A stretch of DNA of 64,000 bases from Flavobacterium limi (GCF_010645075.1 NZ_JAADZV010000007.1:62001-126000); one strand, 5' to 3'; positions 49,225-58,568 are shown, counted from the first letter of the stretch. A program made the numbers and translations. The notes: generated by a model not told the origin, from the letters alone.

Positions 49225-51591
49225 ATGAAAAACACTATACAAGTAGGTTTTTGGGAAAAACTAGCCCGAATCATACTTAAAAACAGAATTACAATTTTAG
49301 TTCTCCTTGCTGCTTTAACTATTTTCTTTGGTTTTCAATGGAGAAATCTCTCCATGACTTATACAGAAGCAAACCTACTTCCTAAAAATCATATTGCCAA
49401 TAAAGAATATCAGAAATTCTTAGACAAATTTGGTGAAGAAGGAAATCTGGTGGTTATTGGTTTTCAGGATAAAAGATTTTTTACTCCAAAAAATTATGCC
49501 GCCTGGAATGAATTGATGACAGGCTTAAAAAAATCGAAAGAAGTTGATCTGGTCGTTTCTTTAAATGATTTGAAAAAACTGGAAAAAGATACTGTTAACG
49601 AAAAATTTGTCTTATCCCCATTTATCGACCAAAGTAAAGCTCTTGATCCAGCTTATTTAAAAAATGTTCAGCATGAATTGTTTAATAATTTACCTTTTTA
49701 TGAAGGCCTTTTGTTTAACAAAGAAAGCGGAAGTGTACGTTCTGCAATTTATATGAACAAAAATCTTGTAAACACTGCAGGGAGAAAGACTTTTATTCTT
49801 GAAAATTTAGTTCCTAAAATCAACAAATTCGAAAAAACCACCGGTATTGACTTAAAAGTTTCCGGAATGCCATACATCAGAACAATCAATGCGGATGATA
49901 TGAAGGGTGAAATCGGGTTGTTTATCGGAGCATCTTTATTGACCGTTTCGCTGATTTTCTTTTTCTTTTTCCGTTCATTCAGGGCTACATTTATTTCGAT
50001 TGTTATTTTGATTGTAGGTGTAACGTGGTCATTTGGAACGCTTGGGTTGTTTGGCTATAAAATCACTATTTTAACAGCTATTATTCCACCGCTGATTATT
50101 GTAATCGGAATCACAAACTGCATTTTCCTGATTAATAAATACCAGCAGGAAATTAAATTGCACAACAATCAGGCAAAAGCGTTACAGCGTGTTATTTCCA
50201 AAATTGGGCATTCAACTTTTATGACCAATTTAACTGCGGCGATTGGTTTTGCAACTTTGATGATTACAGGAAACGAATTACTGTTTGAATTTGGTTTGGT
50301 AACTTCAATCAACGTACTTTCTGTTTATACTTTGACACTTTTTATCGTGCCGATTATTTACAGTTTCATGCCTTTGCCAAAAGCAAAACATTTATATCAC
50401 TTAGACAAAACTTATATTTCGACGCTTTTAAACACAGTTACAACAATCGTTAAAGGCAAAAAAACAATCGTTTATTGCATTTACGCTGTCCTGTTTCTTG
50501 TGAGTTTAAATGGCGTTAGGCAAATGAAAGTTTCGGGCAGTTTGATTGGAGAAATGCCAAAAACAGCTTCTTTTTTTAAAGATATTTTATTTTACGAAAA
50601 AGAATTCAACGGAGTGATGCCTCTTGAAATTATGGTAGACACCAAAAAGAAAAAAGGAGTTATGAAGGCTTCGACAATTCGTAAAATGGATGAACTGCAA
50701 AATACAATTGCAGAAATTCCGGAATTGGCAAAACCGGTTTCTGTAGTAAATCTGGTAAAATATTCTAAACAGGCTTTTTATAACGGAAACCCGGAATATT
50801 ACCAATTGCCAACTTCGCAGGAACAGACTTTTATTTTGAGTTATGCTAAAAATGCGACCAAAAACAGCAAGGAAAACCTAATGAAGGCTTACGTGGATTC
50901 GACTGGACAATATGCCCGAATTACTACTTTCATGAAAGACATCGGAACCGATGAAATGGCTGTTGTAGAACAAAAACTGCGTAAAAAAATCGATGAAATT
51001 TTCCCTAAAGAGCGTTATGAAGTTACGATAACCGGAAAAGCACTGGTTTTTCAGAAAGGAACAACTTATTTAGCACACAACCTAATCGAATCCTTGCTTT
51101 TTGCAATTGCGACGATTGCAATTTTAATGCTATACTTGTTTAGATCTTTCAAAATGGTAGCAGCTTCTTTGATTACGAATATTTTACCGCTGTGCATTAC
51201 TTCCGGATTAATGGGTTATTTTGGAATTCCGCTTAAACCTTCTACTATTTTGGTATTTAGTATTGCTTTTGGAATCTCGGTTGACAATGCGATTCAGTTT
51301 ATGGCGAAATACAAACATGATCTGATTCAAAACAAAGGAAAAGTAAAAAAATCGGTTTTCAGCGCTTTGAGAGAAACCGGAGTAAGTACATTCTATACTT
51401 CTGTAGTTTTGATTTTAGGTTTTGCAACTTTCACTTTATCAAGTTTCAGCGGAACAATCGCTTTAGGAGGATTGATTTCTTGTACTTTAGTTTTTGCGAT
51501 GTTTGCTAATTTGGTTGTTCTGCCTTCATTGGTTTTGACTTTTGAAAAGAAGAAAACTAAGAAAGAAGAATTGGAGAATTTGGAGAAATAA
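49225..51591 (+). CDS. MMPL/RND-family exporter
   Basis: A 788-residue membrane protein with the tandem-repeat layout of the RND/MMPL superfamily: first helix about 20-37, a periplasmic domain, five helices (about 230-380), then a second copy with one helix near 412, a periplasmic domain and five more helices at the end (about 640-775, YFGIPLKPSTILVFSIAFGI, SVDNAIQFMAKY). SLIFFFFFRSFRATFISIVI and AIPPLIIVIGITNC-like segments fit the family. It probably exports lipids or hydrophobic compounds; substrate unknown. No membrane-fusion or outer-membrane partner is adjacent. Confidence 0.85.
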   Translation: MKNTIQVGFWEKLARIILKNRITILVLLAALTIFFGFQWRNLSMTYTEANLLPKNHIANKEYQKFLDKFGEEGNLVVIGFQDKRFFTPKNYAAWNELMTGLKKSKEVDLVVSLNDLKKLEKDTVNEKFVLSPFIDQSKALDPAYLKNVQHELFNNLPFYEGLLFNKESGSVRSAIYMNKNLVNTAGRKTFILENLVPKINKFEKTTGIDLKVSGMPYIRTINADDMKGEIGLFIGASLLTVSLIFFFFFRSFRATFISIVILIVGVTWSFGTLGLFGYKITILTAIIPPLIIVIGITNCIFLINKYQQEIKLHNNQAKALQRVISKIGHSTFMTNLTAAIGFATLMITGNELLFEFGLVTSINVLSVYTLTLFIVPIIYSFMPLPKAKHLYHLDKTYISTLLNTVTTIVKGKKTIVYCIYAVLFLVSLNGVRQMKVSGSLIGEMPKTASFFKDILFYEKEFNGVMPLEIMVDTKKKKGVMKASTIRKMDELQNTIAEIPELAKPVSVVNLVKYSKQAFYNGNPEYYQLPTSQEQTFILSYAKNATKNSKENLMKAYVDSTGQYARITTFMKDIGTDEMAVVEQKLRKKIDEIFPKERYEVTITGKALVFQKGTTYLAHNLIESLLFAIATIAILMLYLFRSFKMVAASLITNILPLCITSGLMGYFGIPLKPSTILVFSIAFGISVDNAIQFMAKYKHDLIQNKGKVKKSVFSALRETGVSTFYTSVVLILGFATFTLSSFSGTIALGGLISCTLVFAMFANLVVLPSLVLTFEKKKTKKEELENLEK

Positions 51592-51616
51592 TTTTCCATT
51601 CTAAATAAGGGAATTC

Positions 51617-51662
51617 GCCACGAATTCACGAATTATTTGTTTTTTATTCGTGAATTCGTGGC
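51617..51662. repeat. Perfect palindromic repeat GCCACGAATTCACGAAT, copy 2
   Basis: GCCACGAATTCACGAAT (51617-51633) and its exact complement (51646-51662), loop of twelve T-rich bases; a 17-bp perfect stem behind the MMPL stop. Related, less perfect copies at 27352-27411 and 58076-58116. Confidence 0.8.
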
Positions 51663-51726
51663 TTATAAATTTATACGAATAATGAAAAAGTAAAACACAA
51701 AGAGCTTCTCTTTAAAACGAATCCTC

Positions 51727-51800
51727 TAGCCCTGATAGAAGCGGTATCCTTTTTCTTGCTCCTTTAGCAAGAAAAAGATATAGCAGATAGCAGGAAACAG
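51727..51800 (+). ncRNA. Structured repeat resembling the flavo-1 RNA motif
   Basis: TAGCCCTGATAGAAGCGGTA, then a perfect 12-bp stem CTTTTTCTTGCT (51749-51760) with AGCAAGAAAAAG (51766-51777), then ATATAGCAGATAGCAGGAAACAG. From memory this is the layout of flavo-1, a conserved Bacteroidetes RNA motif of unknown role. Outer parts TAGCCCTGAT and AGCAG..AGCAGGA are set to pair as well. It lies about 100 bases before asnS. Together with the palindrome and promoter it fills the 306-base gap 51592-51897. Confidence 0.55.
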
Positions 51801-51824
51801 CTTCAAAAATTAATTATTATCGTT

Positions 51825-51832
51825 TATATTTG
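51825..51832 (+). promoter_or_regulatory. -7 element of asnS
   Basis: TATATTTG, a perfect TAnnTTTG match, 65 bases before the asnS ATG, just behind the structured repeat. Confidence 0.7.
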
Positions 51833-51874
51833 CAATTCGATATAAAAACTGATTTTATATGAATGTAAAATCAG

Positions 51875-51892
51875 CAATCTAAAAATCTAAAA
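51875..51892 (+). repeat. ATCTAAAAATCTAA leader motif before asnS
   Basis: CAATCTAAAAATCTAAAA directly before AATTAAAATG of asnS; same motif type as before uppP, frr and recJ. Confidence 0.5.
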
Positions 51893-51897
51893 TTAAA

Positions 51898-53343
51898 ATG
51901 AAACACACAAAAGTTAGAGACTTATTAAACAGTACGACGACGTTACAGGAAGTGAATGCAAAAGGTTGGGTGAGAACTTTTAGAAATAATCAGTTCATCG
52001 CGCTTAATGACGGTTCTACGATTAATAATATTCAATGTGTAGTTGATTTTGAAAATACACCAGAAGAGACTTTAAAAAGAATCACAACCGGAGCTTCGGT
52101 TTCTGTTTTTGGAACTTTGGTAGAAAGTAAAGGTGCGGGTCAGAAATATGAAATTCAGGTTTCTAAACTAGAAATCCTTGGAGATTCTGATGCTGAGAAA
52201 TTCCCAATGCAGCCAAAAAAACACTCTTTAGAATTTTTACGCGAAAACGCTCACCTGCGCGTACGTACAAATGCTTTTGGTGCAATTATGCGTGTGCGTT
52301 CGGTATTGTCTTATGCGGTTCACAAATACTTTCAGGATAAAGGTTTCGTGTATGTAAACACGCCAATTATTACCGGAGCTGATGCTGAAGGTGCAGGTGA
52401 AATGTTCCAGGTAACTTCTTTACCATTGGATAATCTTCCAAAAAATGAAGAAGGAAACATTGATTTCAAACAGGATTTCTTTGGAAAACATACCAACTTA
52501 ACGGTTTCCGGACAGTTAGAAGGAGAAACTTTTGCAATGGCTTTGGGTCAGATTTATACTTTTGGACCAACGTTTAGAGCAGAAAACTCAAACACTTCCC
52601 GTCACCTGGCAGAATTCTGGATGATTGAGCCTGAAGTTGCGTTCAACGACTTGGACGACAATATGGATTTGGCTGAAGATTTTATTCAGTATGTTATTAA
52701 ATATGCTTTAGACAACTGTAAAGACGATTTGAAATTCTTAGAAGGAAGACTTTTGGAAGAAGAAAAATCTAAACCACAGGCAGACAGAAGCGAAATGAGT
52801 TTGTTGGAAAAACTAAACTTTGTTTTAGAAAACAACTTCAAACGTGTTTCTTATACGGAAGCAATTGATATTTTAAGAGATTCAACTCCAAATAAAAAGA
52901 AGAAATTCAGTTACCTAATCAACGAATGGGGAGCAGATTTACAATCTGAGCACGAACGTTATTTAGTGGAGAAACACTTTAAATGCCCGGTAATTTTATA
53001 CGATTATCCGGCAAACATTAAAGCGTTTTACATGCGTTTGAATGACAACACAGAACCAGGAAGAGAAACAGTTCGTGCCATGGACATCCTTTTCCCAGGA
53101 ATTGGAGAAATCGTTGGTGGTTCTGAAAGAGAAGAGCGTTACGATGTTCTGGTTCAGAAAATGGAAGCACTTGGAATTGACAAAGAAGAATTATACTGGT
53201 ATTTAGACACCAGAAGATTTGGTTCTGCAACACACGCAGGTTTCGGTTTAGGATTTGAGCGTTTGGTATTGTTTGTTACAGGAATGACAAACATTAGAGA
53301 CGTAATTCCTTTCCCAAGAACTCCTGGAAGTGCTGAATTTTAA
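51898..53343 (+). CDS. asnS: Asparaginyl-tRNA synthetase
   Basis: A 481-residue class IIb synthetase charging tRNA-Asn. N-terminal OB-fold (about 12-105: [20 protein letters not shown]), then the catalytic core with motif 1 near 145-165, motif 2 [20 protein letters not shown] (about 224-243) and motif 3 [15 protein letters not shown] (about 445-460). Length and motifs match AsnRS rather than AspRS (the end [11 protein letters not shown] is typical). A TATATTTG promoter and an ATCTAAAAATCTAA leader precede it. Confidence 0.95.
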   Translation: MKHTKVRDLLNSTTTLQEVNAKGWVRTFRNNQFIALNDGSTINNIQCVVDFENTPEETLKRITTGASVSVFGTLVESKGAGQKYEIQVSKLEILGDSDAEKFPMQPKKHSLEFLRENAHLRVRTNAFGAIMRVRSVLSYAVHKYFQDKGFVYVNTPIITGADAEGAGEMFQVTSLPLDNLPKNEEGNIDFKQDFFGKHTNLTVSGQLEGETFAMALGQIYTFGPTFRAENSNTSRHLAEFWMIEPEVAFNDLDDNMDLAEDFIQYVIKYALDNCKDDLKFLEGRLLEEEKSKPQADRSEMSLLEKLNFVLENNFKRVSYTEAIDILRDSTPNKKKKFSYLINEWGADLQSEHERYLVEKHFKCPVILYDYPANIKAFYMRLNDNTEPGRETVRAMDILFPGIGEIVGGSEREERYDVLVQKMEALGIDKEELYWYLDTRRFGSATHAGFGLGFERLVLFVTGMTNIRDVIPFPRTPGSAEF

Positions 53344-53354
53344 GAAATAAGTTT

Positions 53355-53390
53355 AATCGGTTAATCGTTCATTCGGTTAACCGATTTTCA
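53355..53390 (+). terminator. Hairpin terminator behind asnS
   Basis: AATCGGTTAA (53355-53364) with TTAACCGATT (53377-53386), 10-bp stem followed by TTTTCA. The following bases hold further ACGATTTAACGATTAAAC-type repeats up to rpoN. Confidence 0.65.
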
Positions 53391-53434
53391 CGAAACGACG
53401 ATTTAACGATTAAACAAATAAACGATTAACATTA

Positions 53435-54889
53435 ATGCTAAAGCAATTTTTAAATTTAAAATTATCCCAGAAATTATCTCCTCAGCAAATCCAGCTGATG
53501 AAGTTAATTCAATTGCCTACGCAAGCTTTTGAACAGCGTTTATTAGAAGAAATGAACGAAAATCCGGCTTTAGAAGCAGGTCAGGAAGATGAATATGAAG
53601 CTGACGAATTTACTAATGAGGAATATGATGATTATGCGGAATCAGACAGAATCGAGGCAGACGATATTAACATTGATGAATACTTAAGCGACGACGACAC
53701 GCCTGATTATAAAACACAAGTCAATAATTATAGTGAAGATGAAGAACGCGAAACGCCTTTTGCTTCGCCGATTAGTTTTCATCAGGATTTGATCAATCAG
53801 CTGAATACTTTTATTCTGAACGATGAAGAGCGCGAAATCGCTGAATTTCTTGTAGGAAGCATTGATGATATGGGCTATATCCGCAGAAGTATTCCGGATA
53901 TTGTAGACGATATGGCTTTCACTCAGGGAATTTACACTGATGAAGCAATGGTTGAAAAAATGCTGCATGTAATTCACGAATTGGAGCCTTCGGGAGTTGG
54001 GGCGCGTGATTTACAGGAATGTCTTTTATTGCAATTAAAGCACAAAACACCAACCGAATATGTAGATTTAGCAATTGACATTATCGAAAATCAGTTTGAT
54101 GCTTTTACAAAGAAACATTACGATAAACTTTTACAGAAATACAGTGTTTCGAACGAACAGCTTAAAAAGGCGATTCACGAAATCGAAAGACTGAACCCAA
54201 AACCGGGCGGATCTTTTACGGGAAATAATAAAATCACCGAAAATGTAGTTCCGGATTTTGCTATCCGAATTGTAGATGGCGAGTTAGAACTAACCTTAAA
54301 CGGGCGTAATGCTCCTTCCCTGCACGTTTCTAAAGATTATCAGGAAATGATGCAGACTTATAAAGAATCCCGTGATAAATCGACTGCGCAAAAAGATGCC
54401 GTTCAGTTTATTAAACAAAAACTGGATTCGGCCAAATGGTTTATTGATGCGATCAGACAACGACAGGAAACTCTTTTTGTAACCATGAACGCCATTATGC
54501 ATTATCAGGAAGAATTTTTCTTAGACGGCGATGAAACCAAACTAAAACCAATGATCTTAAAAGACATTGCAGACATGGTTGGTTTAGATATCTCGACAAT
54601 TTCCCGAGTTGCGAACAGTAAATATGTCGAAACACCATACGGAACCAAACTGATTAAAGAATTCTTCTCTGAAGCTATGAAAAATGATCAGGGAGAAGAT
54701 GTTTCAACTTTGGAAATCAAAAAAATCCTTAAAAATACTATTGAGGAAGAAGATAAAAGAAAACCACTTCCGGACGATCAGTTAGCTGAAATCTTAAAAG
54801 AAAAAGGGTATCCGATTGCCAGAAGAACTATTGCTAAATACCGTGAACAGCTTGATATTCCGGTTGCGAGAATGAGAAAGAAAATTTAG
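53435..54889 (+). CDS. rpoN: RNA polymerase sigma-54 factor
   Basis: A 484-residue sigma factor of the RpoN class. Region I LKLSQKLSPQQIQLMKLIQL (about 7-26), an unusually acidic region II (about 47-110, rich in Asp/Glu), the core-binding domain, the helix-turn-helix ILKDIADMVGLDISTISRVA (about 370-390) and the RpoN box ARRTIAKYREQL (about 465-476), which reads the -24 promoter element. Sigma-54 needs AAA+ activators; none is in the window. A terminator follows after some 15 bases. Confidence 0.95.
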   Translation: MLKQFLNLKLSQKLSPQQIQLMKLIQLPTQAFEQRLLEEMNENPALEAGQEDEYEADEFTNEEYDDYAESDRIEADDINIDEYLSDDDTPDYKTQVNNYSEDEERETPFASPISFHQDLINQLNTFILNDEEREIAEFLVGSIDDMGYIRRSIPDIVDDMAFTQGIYTDEAMVEKMLHVIHELEPSGVGARDLQECLLLQLKHKTPTEYVDLAIDIIENQFDAFTKKHYDKLLQKYSVSNEQLKKAIHEIERLNPKPGGSFTGNNKITENVVPDFAIRIVDGELELTLNGRNAPSLHVSKDYQEMMQTYKESRDKSTAQKDAVQFIKQKLDSAKWFIDAIRQRQETLFVTMNAIMHYQEEFFLDGDETKLKPMILKDIADMVGLDISTISRVANSKYVETPYGTKLIKEFFSEAMKNDQGEDVSTLEIKKILKNTIEEEDKRKPLPDDQLAEILKEKGYPIARRTIAKYREQLDIPVARMRKKI

Positions 54890-54905
54890 CTTTTTGATAA
54901 AATAG

Positions 54906-54943
54906 AAAACCCGACAAAATTAAACTTTATGTCGGGTTTTTAT
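54906..54943. terminator. Terminator behind rpoN with AAAACCCGACA stem
   Basis: Perfect 11-bp stem (54906-54916 with 54930-54940), same arms as at 23139-23172, T-tract following; acts for rpoN and perhaps for the convergent gene. Confidence 0.88.
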
Positions 54944-54954
54944 TTGTATTAAAA

Positions 54955-55374
54955 TTATTTGTACTGATCCGGAAATATCTTCACATTAAACAAAAATGCT
55001 TTCTTTTTATCACTATAACTATACACCAATGTATAATCATTGTCAGTAAAAACCTGAAGTCCGGGATTTGCTTTCGCTGTACTAATCAGGCTTTTTTCAA
55101 TTTCTGTTTTTATAACACCTATTTCTGCTGTTTCTTTTACAACGTTCAACAAAGTCAAATTGTACTGAACAGTTCTTTCTTCATGTAAACTTACACTGTC
55201 TAAACGAATTCCTTCCTGAATCTTTAATGGGCAATTTTTATTGTATTTCCCAACTAATTCAGTTACTTCAATCTTTACTTCTTCAGCATTTTCTTCAAGA
55301 AAAAAATAAAAATAACCTACTGCTCCCAACGCAATTATAATAATTGTTAAAAATAGAACATTCTGCTTTCTCAT
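54955..55374 (-). CDS. Hypothetical membrane-anchored protein
   Basis: A 139-residue protein with an N-terminal membrane anchor (about 6-26, VLFLTIIIIALGAVGYFYFF) and a periplasmic or cytoplasmic mixed domain (NKNCPLKIQEGIRLDSVSLH, RTVQYNLTLLNVVKETAEIG, KSLISTAKANPGLQVFTDND). Not recognised; the strand pattern (NLTLLNV, YTLVYSY) suggests a small alpha/beta fold. It follows tdk on the same strand with a gap of 34 bases. Confidence 0.65.
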   Translation of the reverse strand: MRKQNVLFLTIIIIALGAVGYFYFFLEENAEEVKIEVTELVGKYNKNCPLKIQEGIRLDSVSLHEERTVQYNLTLLNVVKETAEIGVIKTEIEKSLISTAKANPGLQVFTDNDYTLVYSYSDKKKAFLFNVKIFPDQYK

Positions 55375-55408
55375 ATTTGTTTTGTTGAGACTTATGATTA
55401 GGGATATA

Positions 55409-55999
55409 TTATTTCTCCTGATTCTTTTTCATTGCATTAAAATACGCTCCTCGGCTAAGCGGTTCGTATTCTTCTGTCTCACCAAGCATCACCAGTTTAT
55501 CATTATCGGTTTTTCTGAAACTGTAATTGGCAAGATTTCCTGTCCTGGTACAAACTGCATGAACCTTGGTTACATACTCTGCTGTAGCCATAAGTCCCGG
55601 CATTGGTCCGAATGGGTTTCCTTTAAAATCCATATCCAGACCGGCAACAATAACACGGATTCCCTGATTCGCAAGGTCATTACAGACAGTTATGATTTCA
55701 TCATCAAAAAACTGGGCTTCATCAATTCCGATTACATCACATCCCTGAGCTAAAATCGCAATATTAGCAGCAGCGGGAACGGGTGTTGAGCGAATTTCGT
55801 TGGAATCATGAGATACCACCATTTCGTCATGATATCGGGTATCGATAGCAGGTTTAAAGATTTCAACTCTTTGTTTGGCAAACTGGGCGCGCTTGAGCCT
55901 GCGGATTAACTCCTCGGTTTTACCCGAAAACATTGATCCACAAATAACTTCAATCCATCCAAATTGTTCTTTGTGATTTACTGTATTTTCGAGAAACAT
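55409..55999 (-). CDS. tdk: Thymidine kinase, type II, without the zinc cysteines
   Basis: A 196-residue deoxynucleoside kinase that phosphorylates thymidine for salvage. P-loop [16 protein letters not shown] (about 18-33), [10 protein letters not shown] with the catalytic region, [20 protein letters not shown] and the lasso [15 protein letters not shown]. Typical type II enzymes bind zinc with four Cys, two CxxC pairs near the lasso; here only VCTRTG keeps a Cys and the second pair is absent, so zinc is probably not bound. The start is the ATG at 55997-55999; the longer frame to 56092 adds unconserved residues. Confidence 0.92.
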   Translation of the reverse strand: MFLENTVNHKEQFGWIEVICGSMFSGKTEELIRRLKRAQFAKQRVEIFKPAIDTRYHDEMVVSHDSNEIRSTPVPAAANIAILAQGCDVIGIDEAQFFDDEIITVCNDLANQGIRVIVAGLDMDFKGNPFGPMPGLMATAEYVTKVHAVCTRTGNLANYSFRKTDNDKLVMLGETEEYEPLSRGAYFNAMKKNQEK

Positions 56000-56229
56000 T
56001 TTGTATTTTTCTACCTTTAAAAATGAATAGTTTTTATTACTTTGTACTGGTAATAAACTGATGTGAAAAATTGTTCTTTTACACTTTTTCAAAAGTAGAG
56101 AATTTTTATCAAATTGAAGATTCGCTCACGTTTATTAACAGAAAATAAATATCAGTCGAATTTCTTTCGCGAATCAAAAAAACATTCAAAATATACTAAA
56201 ATACCCTATTCACTATAATTTCAATAGTT

Positions 56230-57246
56230 ATGAAAAAAAAACTGGAAGCCGATTTAATCAGCATTGCACATCGAATTTTAAAACTTAAAAATAAATCCGA
56301 TATCAATCAATTGTATCTGGAAACACAGAAATTATACGAAAAATTAGCGGTTTTAAAATTTGTAGACGAAAATTTTGACGATATAAAACCCACTATCGGA
56401 TACAGCGAAATAGAATCTCAGATTGCAACTATTTTTGACAAAGATGAAAATCTTCCTGCAGAAATTAACGCTGAAGAAACAGTTCCGGCTGTTGTTGAAG
56501 AAACTGTAACTGAAGCAGAAGTTATTTCCGAACCTGAAATTATTGAAGCAACTCCGATTGAAGTCGTTGCTGAAGTTCCAAAAGTTACTGCGCAAAAAGA
56601 AACAATAGTCGATATTCCCGTAGAAGTGGTCGAGAAGATTGCTGCAAAAATTGAAGAACCTGTTGCTGAAAACAAAAAAGAAACAGAACCTGTTGAAGAA
56701 TTCTCTTTTAAAACAGTAAGCGATTTAAAACCAATTCCGGATTTTAAACCTGCTTTTGAATTAGAAAAAGAAGAAATTAAAGCAGAAGAACCCAAAGTAG
56801 TAACTCCTGCAAAATCAGATGCTGTTTCTATTTCTCTTGAGGACATTTTAGGTGTTAATTATGCTGAAGCACAATTCGTAAAGCTAGATGATGTTAAAGA
56901 TATTGCTTCTGCTCCTACAGCCTCAATAAGTGAATTTCAGGAGAAGCAGGCGCCTGTTCAGGCTGCAATTGCAGAACCTGTAAAACCTAAAACTGTTCCG
57001 TTAAACGAAAAACTGGCAAAAGGTTTCCATATTGATCTGAATGATCGTATAGCCTTTACCAAAAATCTTTTCGGAAACAGTACTGAAGATTACAGCCGCG
57101 TTTTAAATCAGCTATTGACATTCGACAATTTTAGTGAAGCAAAAGAATTCATTGATACCATGGTAAAACCAGATTATAATGACTGGCAGGGTAAAGAAGA
57201 TTATGAAGAGCGTTTTCTGGGAATTATCGAGAAAAAATTCTCATAA
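56230..57246 (+). CDS. Hypothetical protein with Glu/Val/Pro-rich centre
   Basis: A 338-residue protein in three parts: a helical head (about 1-75, LISIAHRILKLKNKSDINQL and LYLETQKLYEKLAVLKFVDE), a low-complexity centre rich in Glu, Val, Pro and Ala (about 85-255), and a conserved-looking end (about 265-338: GFHIDLNDRIAFTKNLFGNS, YSRVLNQLLTFDNFSEAKEF, DYEERFLGIIEKKFS). No signal peptide or helix in the membrane. Similar proteins are common hypotheticals of Flavobacteria. It lies 32 bases before rsmI on the same strand and probably shares its transcript. Confidence 0.7.
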   Translation: MKKKLEADLISIAHRILKLKNKSDINQLYLETQKLYEKLAVLKFVDENFDDIKPTIGYSEIESQIATIFDKDENLPAEINAEETVPAVVEETVTEAEVISEPEIIEATPIEVVAEVPKVTAQKETIVDIPVEVVEKIAAKIEEPVAENKKETEPVEEFSFKTVSDLKPIPDFKPAFELEKEEIKAEEPKVVTPAKSDAVSISLEDILGVNYAEAQFVKLDDVKDIASAPTASISEFQEKQAPVQAAIAEPVKPKTVPLNEKLAKGFHIDLNDRIAFTKNLFGNSTEDYSRVLNQLLTFDNFSEAKEFIDTMVKPDYNDWQGKEDYEERFLGIIEKKFS

Positions 57247-57278
57247 GCTTTTTTCATTTCACATTTCACAAAGAAACT

Positions 57279-57998
57279 ATGTCTAAATTATATATCGTTC
57301 CAACGCCAATCGGCAATCTTGAGGACATGACTTTCAGAGCCATCCGGATTCTGAAAGAAGTCGATCTGATTTTGGCCGAAGACACCAGAACGAGCGGTAA
57401 ACTCCTGAAGCATTTTGAAATTGGCACGCACATGCACAGCCATCACATGCACAACGAGCATAAAACAACCGAAAATTTAATTGCCCGCCTGAAAGCCGGT
57501 GAGACCATCGCTTTAATTTCAGATGCAGGAACTCCGGCGATTTCAGATCCCGGATTTTTATTGACCCGTGCCTGTGTCGAAAATAAAATTGAGGTAGAAT
57601 GTCTTCCAGGCGCAACGGCTTTTGTTCCCGCTTTAGTAAACAGCGGACTTCCAAACGACAAATTTGTTTTTGAAGGTTTCCTCCCGGAGAAAAAAGGACG
57701 TCAGACGCGATTTTTGGCTTTGGCCGAAGAAACCCGGACGATGATTTTGTATGTTTCACCACATAAACTGGTCAAAACTTTAAGTGAGTTTATTCAGTAT
57801 TTTGGGGAAGACCGGCAAGTTTGCGTTTCTCGTGAATTATCAAAACTGCACGAGGAAAACGTACGCGGAACTGCCAAAGAAGTTTTAGCGCATTTTGAAA
57901 AAACAGCTCCGAGAGGAGAAATCGTTGTGGTTGTTGCTGGGAAAGTATTTGAAAAAGAAGCAAAGAAAAGTAAATATTCAAAAAACGAAGAGGAATAA
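57279..57998 (+). CDS. rsmI: 16S rRNA (cytidine-1402) 2'-O-methyltransferase
   Basis: A 239-residue SAM-dependent enzyme of the tetrapyrrole-methylase fold: LYIVPTPIGNLEDMTFRAIR at the start, ILAEDTRTSGKLLKHF, LISDAGTPAISDPGF and CLPGATAFVPALVNSG, ending in GEIVVVVAG. RsmI modifies C1402 of 16S rRNA. Length slightly shorter than E. coli RsmI (286) because the C-terminal extension is reduced. Likely co-transcribed with the upstream hypothetical gene. Confidence 0.93.
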   Translation: MSKLYIVPTPIGNLEDMTFRAIRILKEVDLILAEDTRTSGKLLKHFEIGTHMHSHHMHNEHKTTENLIARLKAGETIALISDAGTPAISDPGFLLTRACVENKIEVECLPGATAFVPALVNSGLPNDKFVFEGFLPEKKGRQTRFLALAEETRTMILYVSPHKLVKTLSEFIQYFGEDRQVCVSRELSKLHEENVRGTAKEVLAHFEKTAPRGEIVVVVAGKVFEKEAKKSKYSKNEEE

Positions 57999-58075
57999 AT
58001 ATTTTTAACCAAAAATTAGAAAAATTAAATAAAGAAGAGCCGCCACGACCCGAACTATAGCGCACAGGCGAAGTA

Positions 58076-58116
58076 ATTTCACAAATTAGCACGAATTAAT
58101 TAGTGAAATTCGTGGC
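58076..58116. repeat. Degenerate palindromic repeat (ATTTCACAAATTAGCACGAAT ... ATTCGTGGC type), copy 3
   Basis: ATTTCACAAATTAGCACG and TTAGTGAAATTCGTGGC form an imperfect inverted pair just before the HopJ-like gene. The preceding 40 bases (58036-58075, GCCGCCACGACCCGAACTAT) are unusually G+C-rich for this genome; origin unknown. Confidence 0.55.
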
Positions 58117-58139
58117 AAAAAAACATCAAATAATATATC

Positions 58140-58484
58140 ATGAGCATTCAAGCCTTTTTAGAAAAAGTAAAACAAACTCCAACACAAGTAACATTTCCTG
58201 AAACTATTGCAGTAATTGAAGAAAACTACAACTTTACTCCAACTGCTTTTCAAAACGGAACACAACATAATGCTGCAGGAGAAAATTCAGGTTCCTGTAA
58301 ATTATTTTCTTTCGCAAAATTGCAGAATTTAAGTAAAGAAGAAACATTAGCCTGTTTTGGCGCTTTTTATTTTGAAGAAGTTTTAGGCGATCCAAACGGA
58401 ACAAACCACCAAAACATTAGAAACTTCATCAACTTAGGCTGGGACGGCATTCAGTTTGAAGGAAATGCTTTAGAAGCAAAATAA
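58140..58484 (+). CDS. HopJ-family protein
   Basis: A 114-residue protein matching the HopJ family: YNFTPTAFQNGTQHNAAGEN, SGSCKLFSFAKLQNLSKEET, LACFGAFYFEEVLGDPNGTN and HQNIRNFINLGWDGIQF. The family name comes from a Pseudomonas type III effector, but members occur in many free-living bacteria and algae with no secretion system; a type III role is not implied here. No signal peptide. Function unknown. Single gene. Confidence 0.85.
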   Translation: MSIQAFLEKVKQTPTQVTFPETIAVIEENYNFTPTAFQNGTQHNAAGENSGSCKLFSFAKLQNLSKEETLACFGAFYFEEVLGDPNGTNHQNIRNFINLGWDGIQFEGNALEAK

Positions 58485-58568
58485 TTTTAGATTTTAGAAT
58501 TCCACATTCTGAAATAATTAAAATTCTGAAAAAGCCAAACACAAAATATTCAACCACAAATTAAACGT

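Noticed and set aside
58140..58484. HopJ-like gene as evidence of a type III secretion system
   Set aside because: The family is widespread in bacteria without such systems; no secretion genes are near and the protein has no export signal that I can see.
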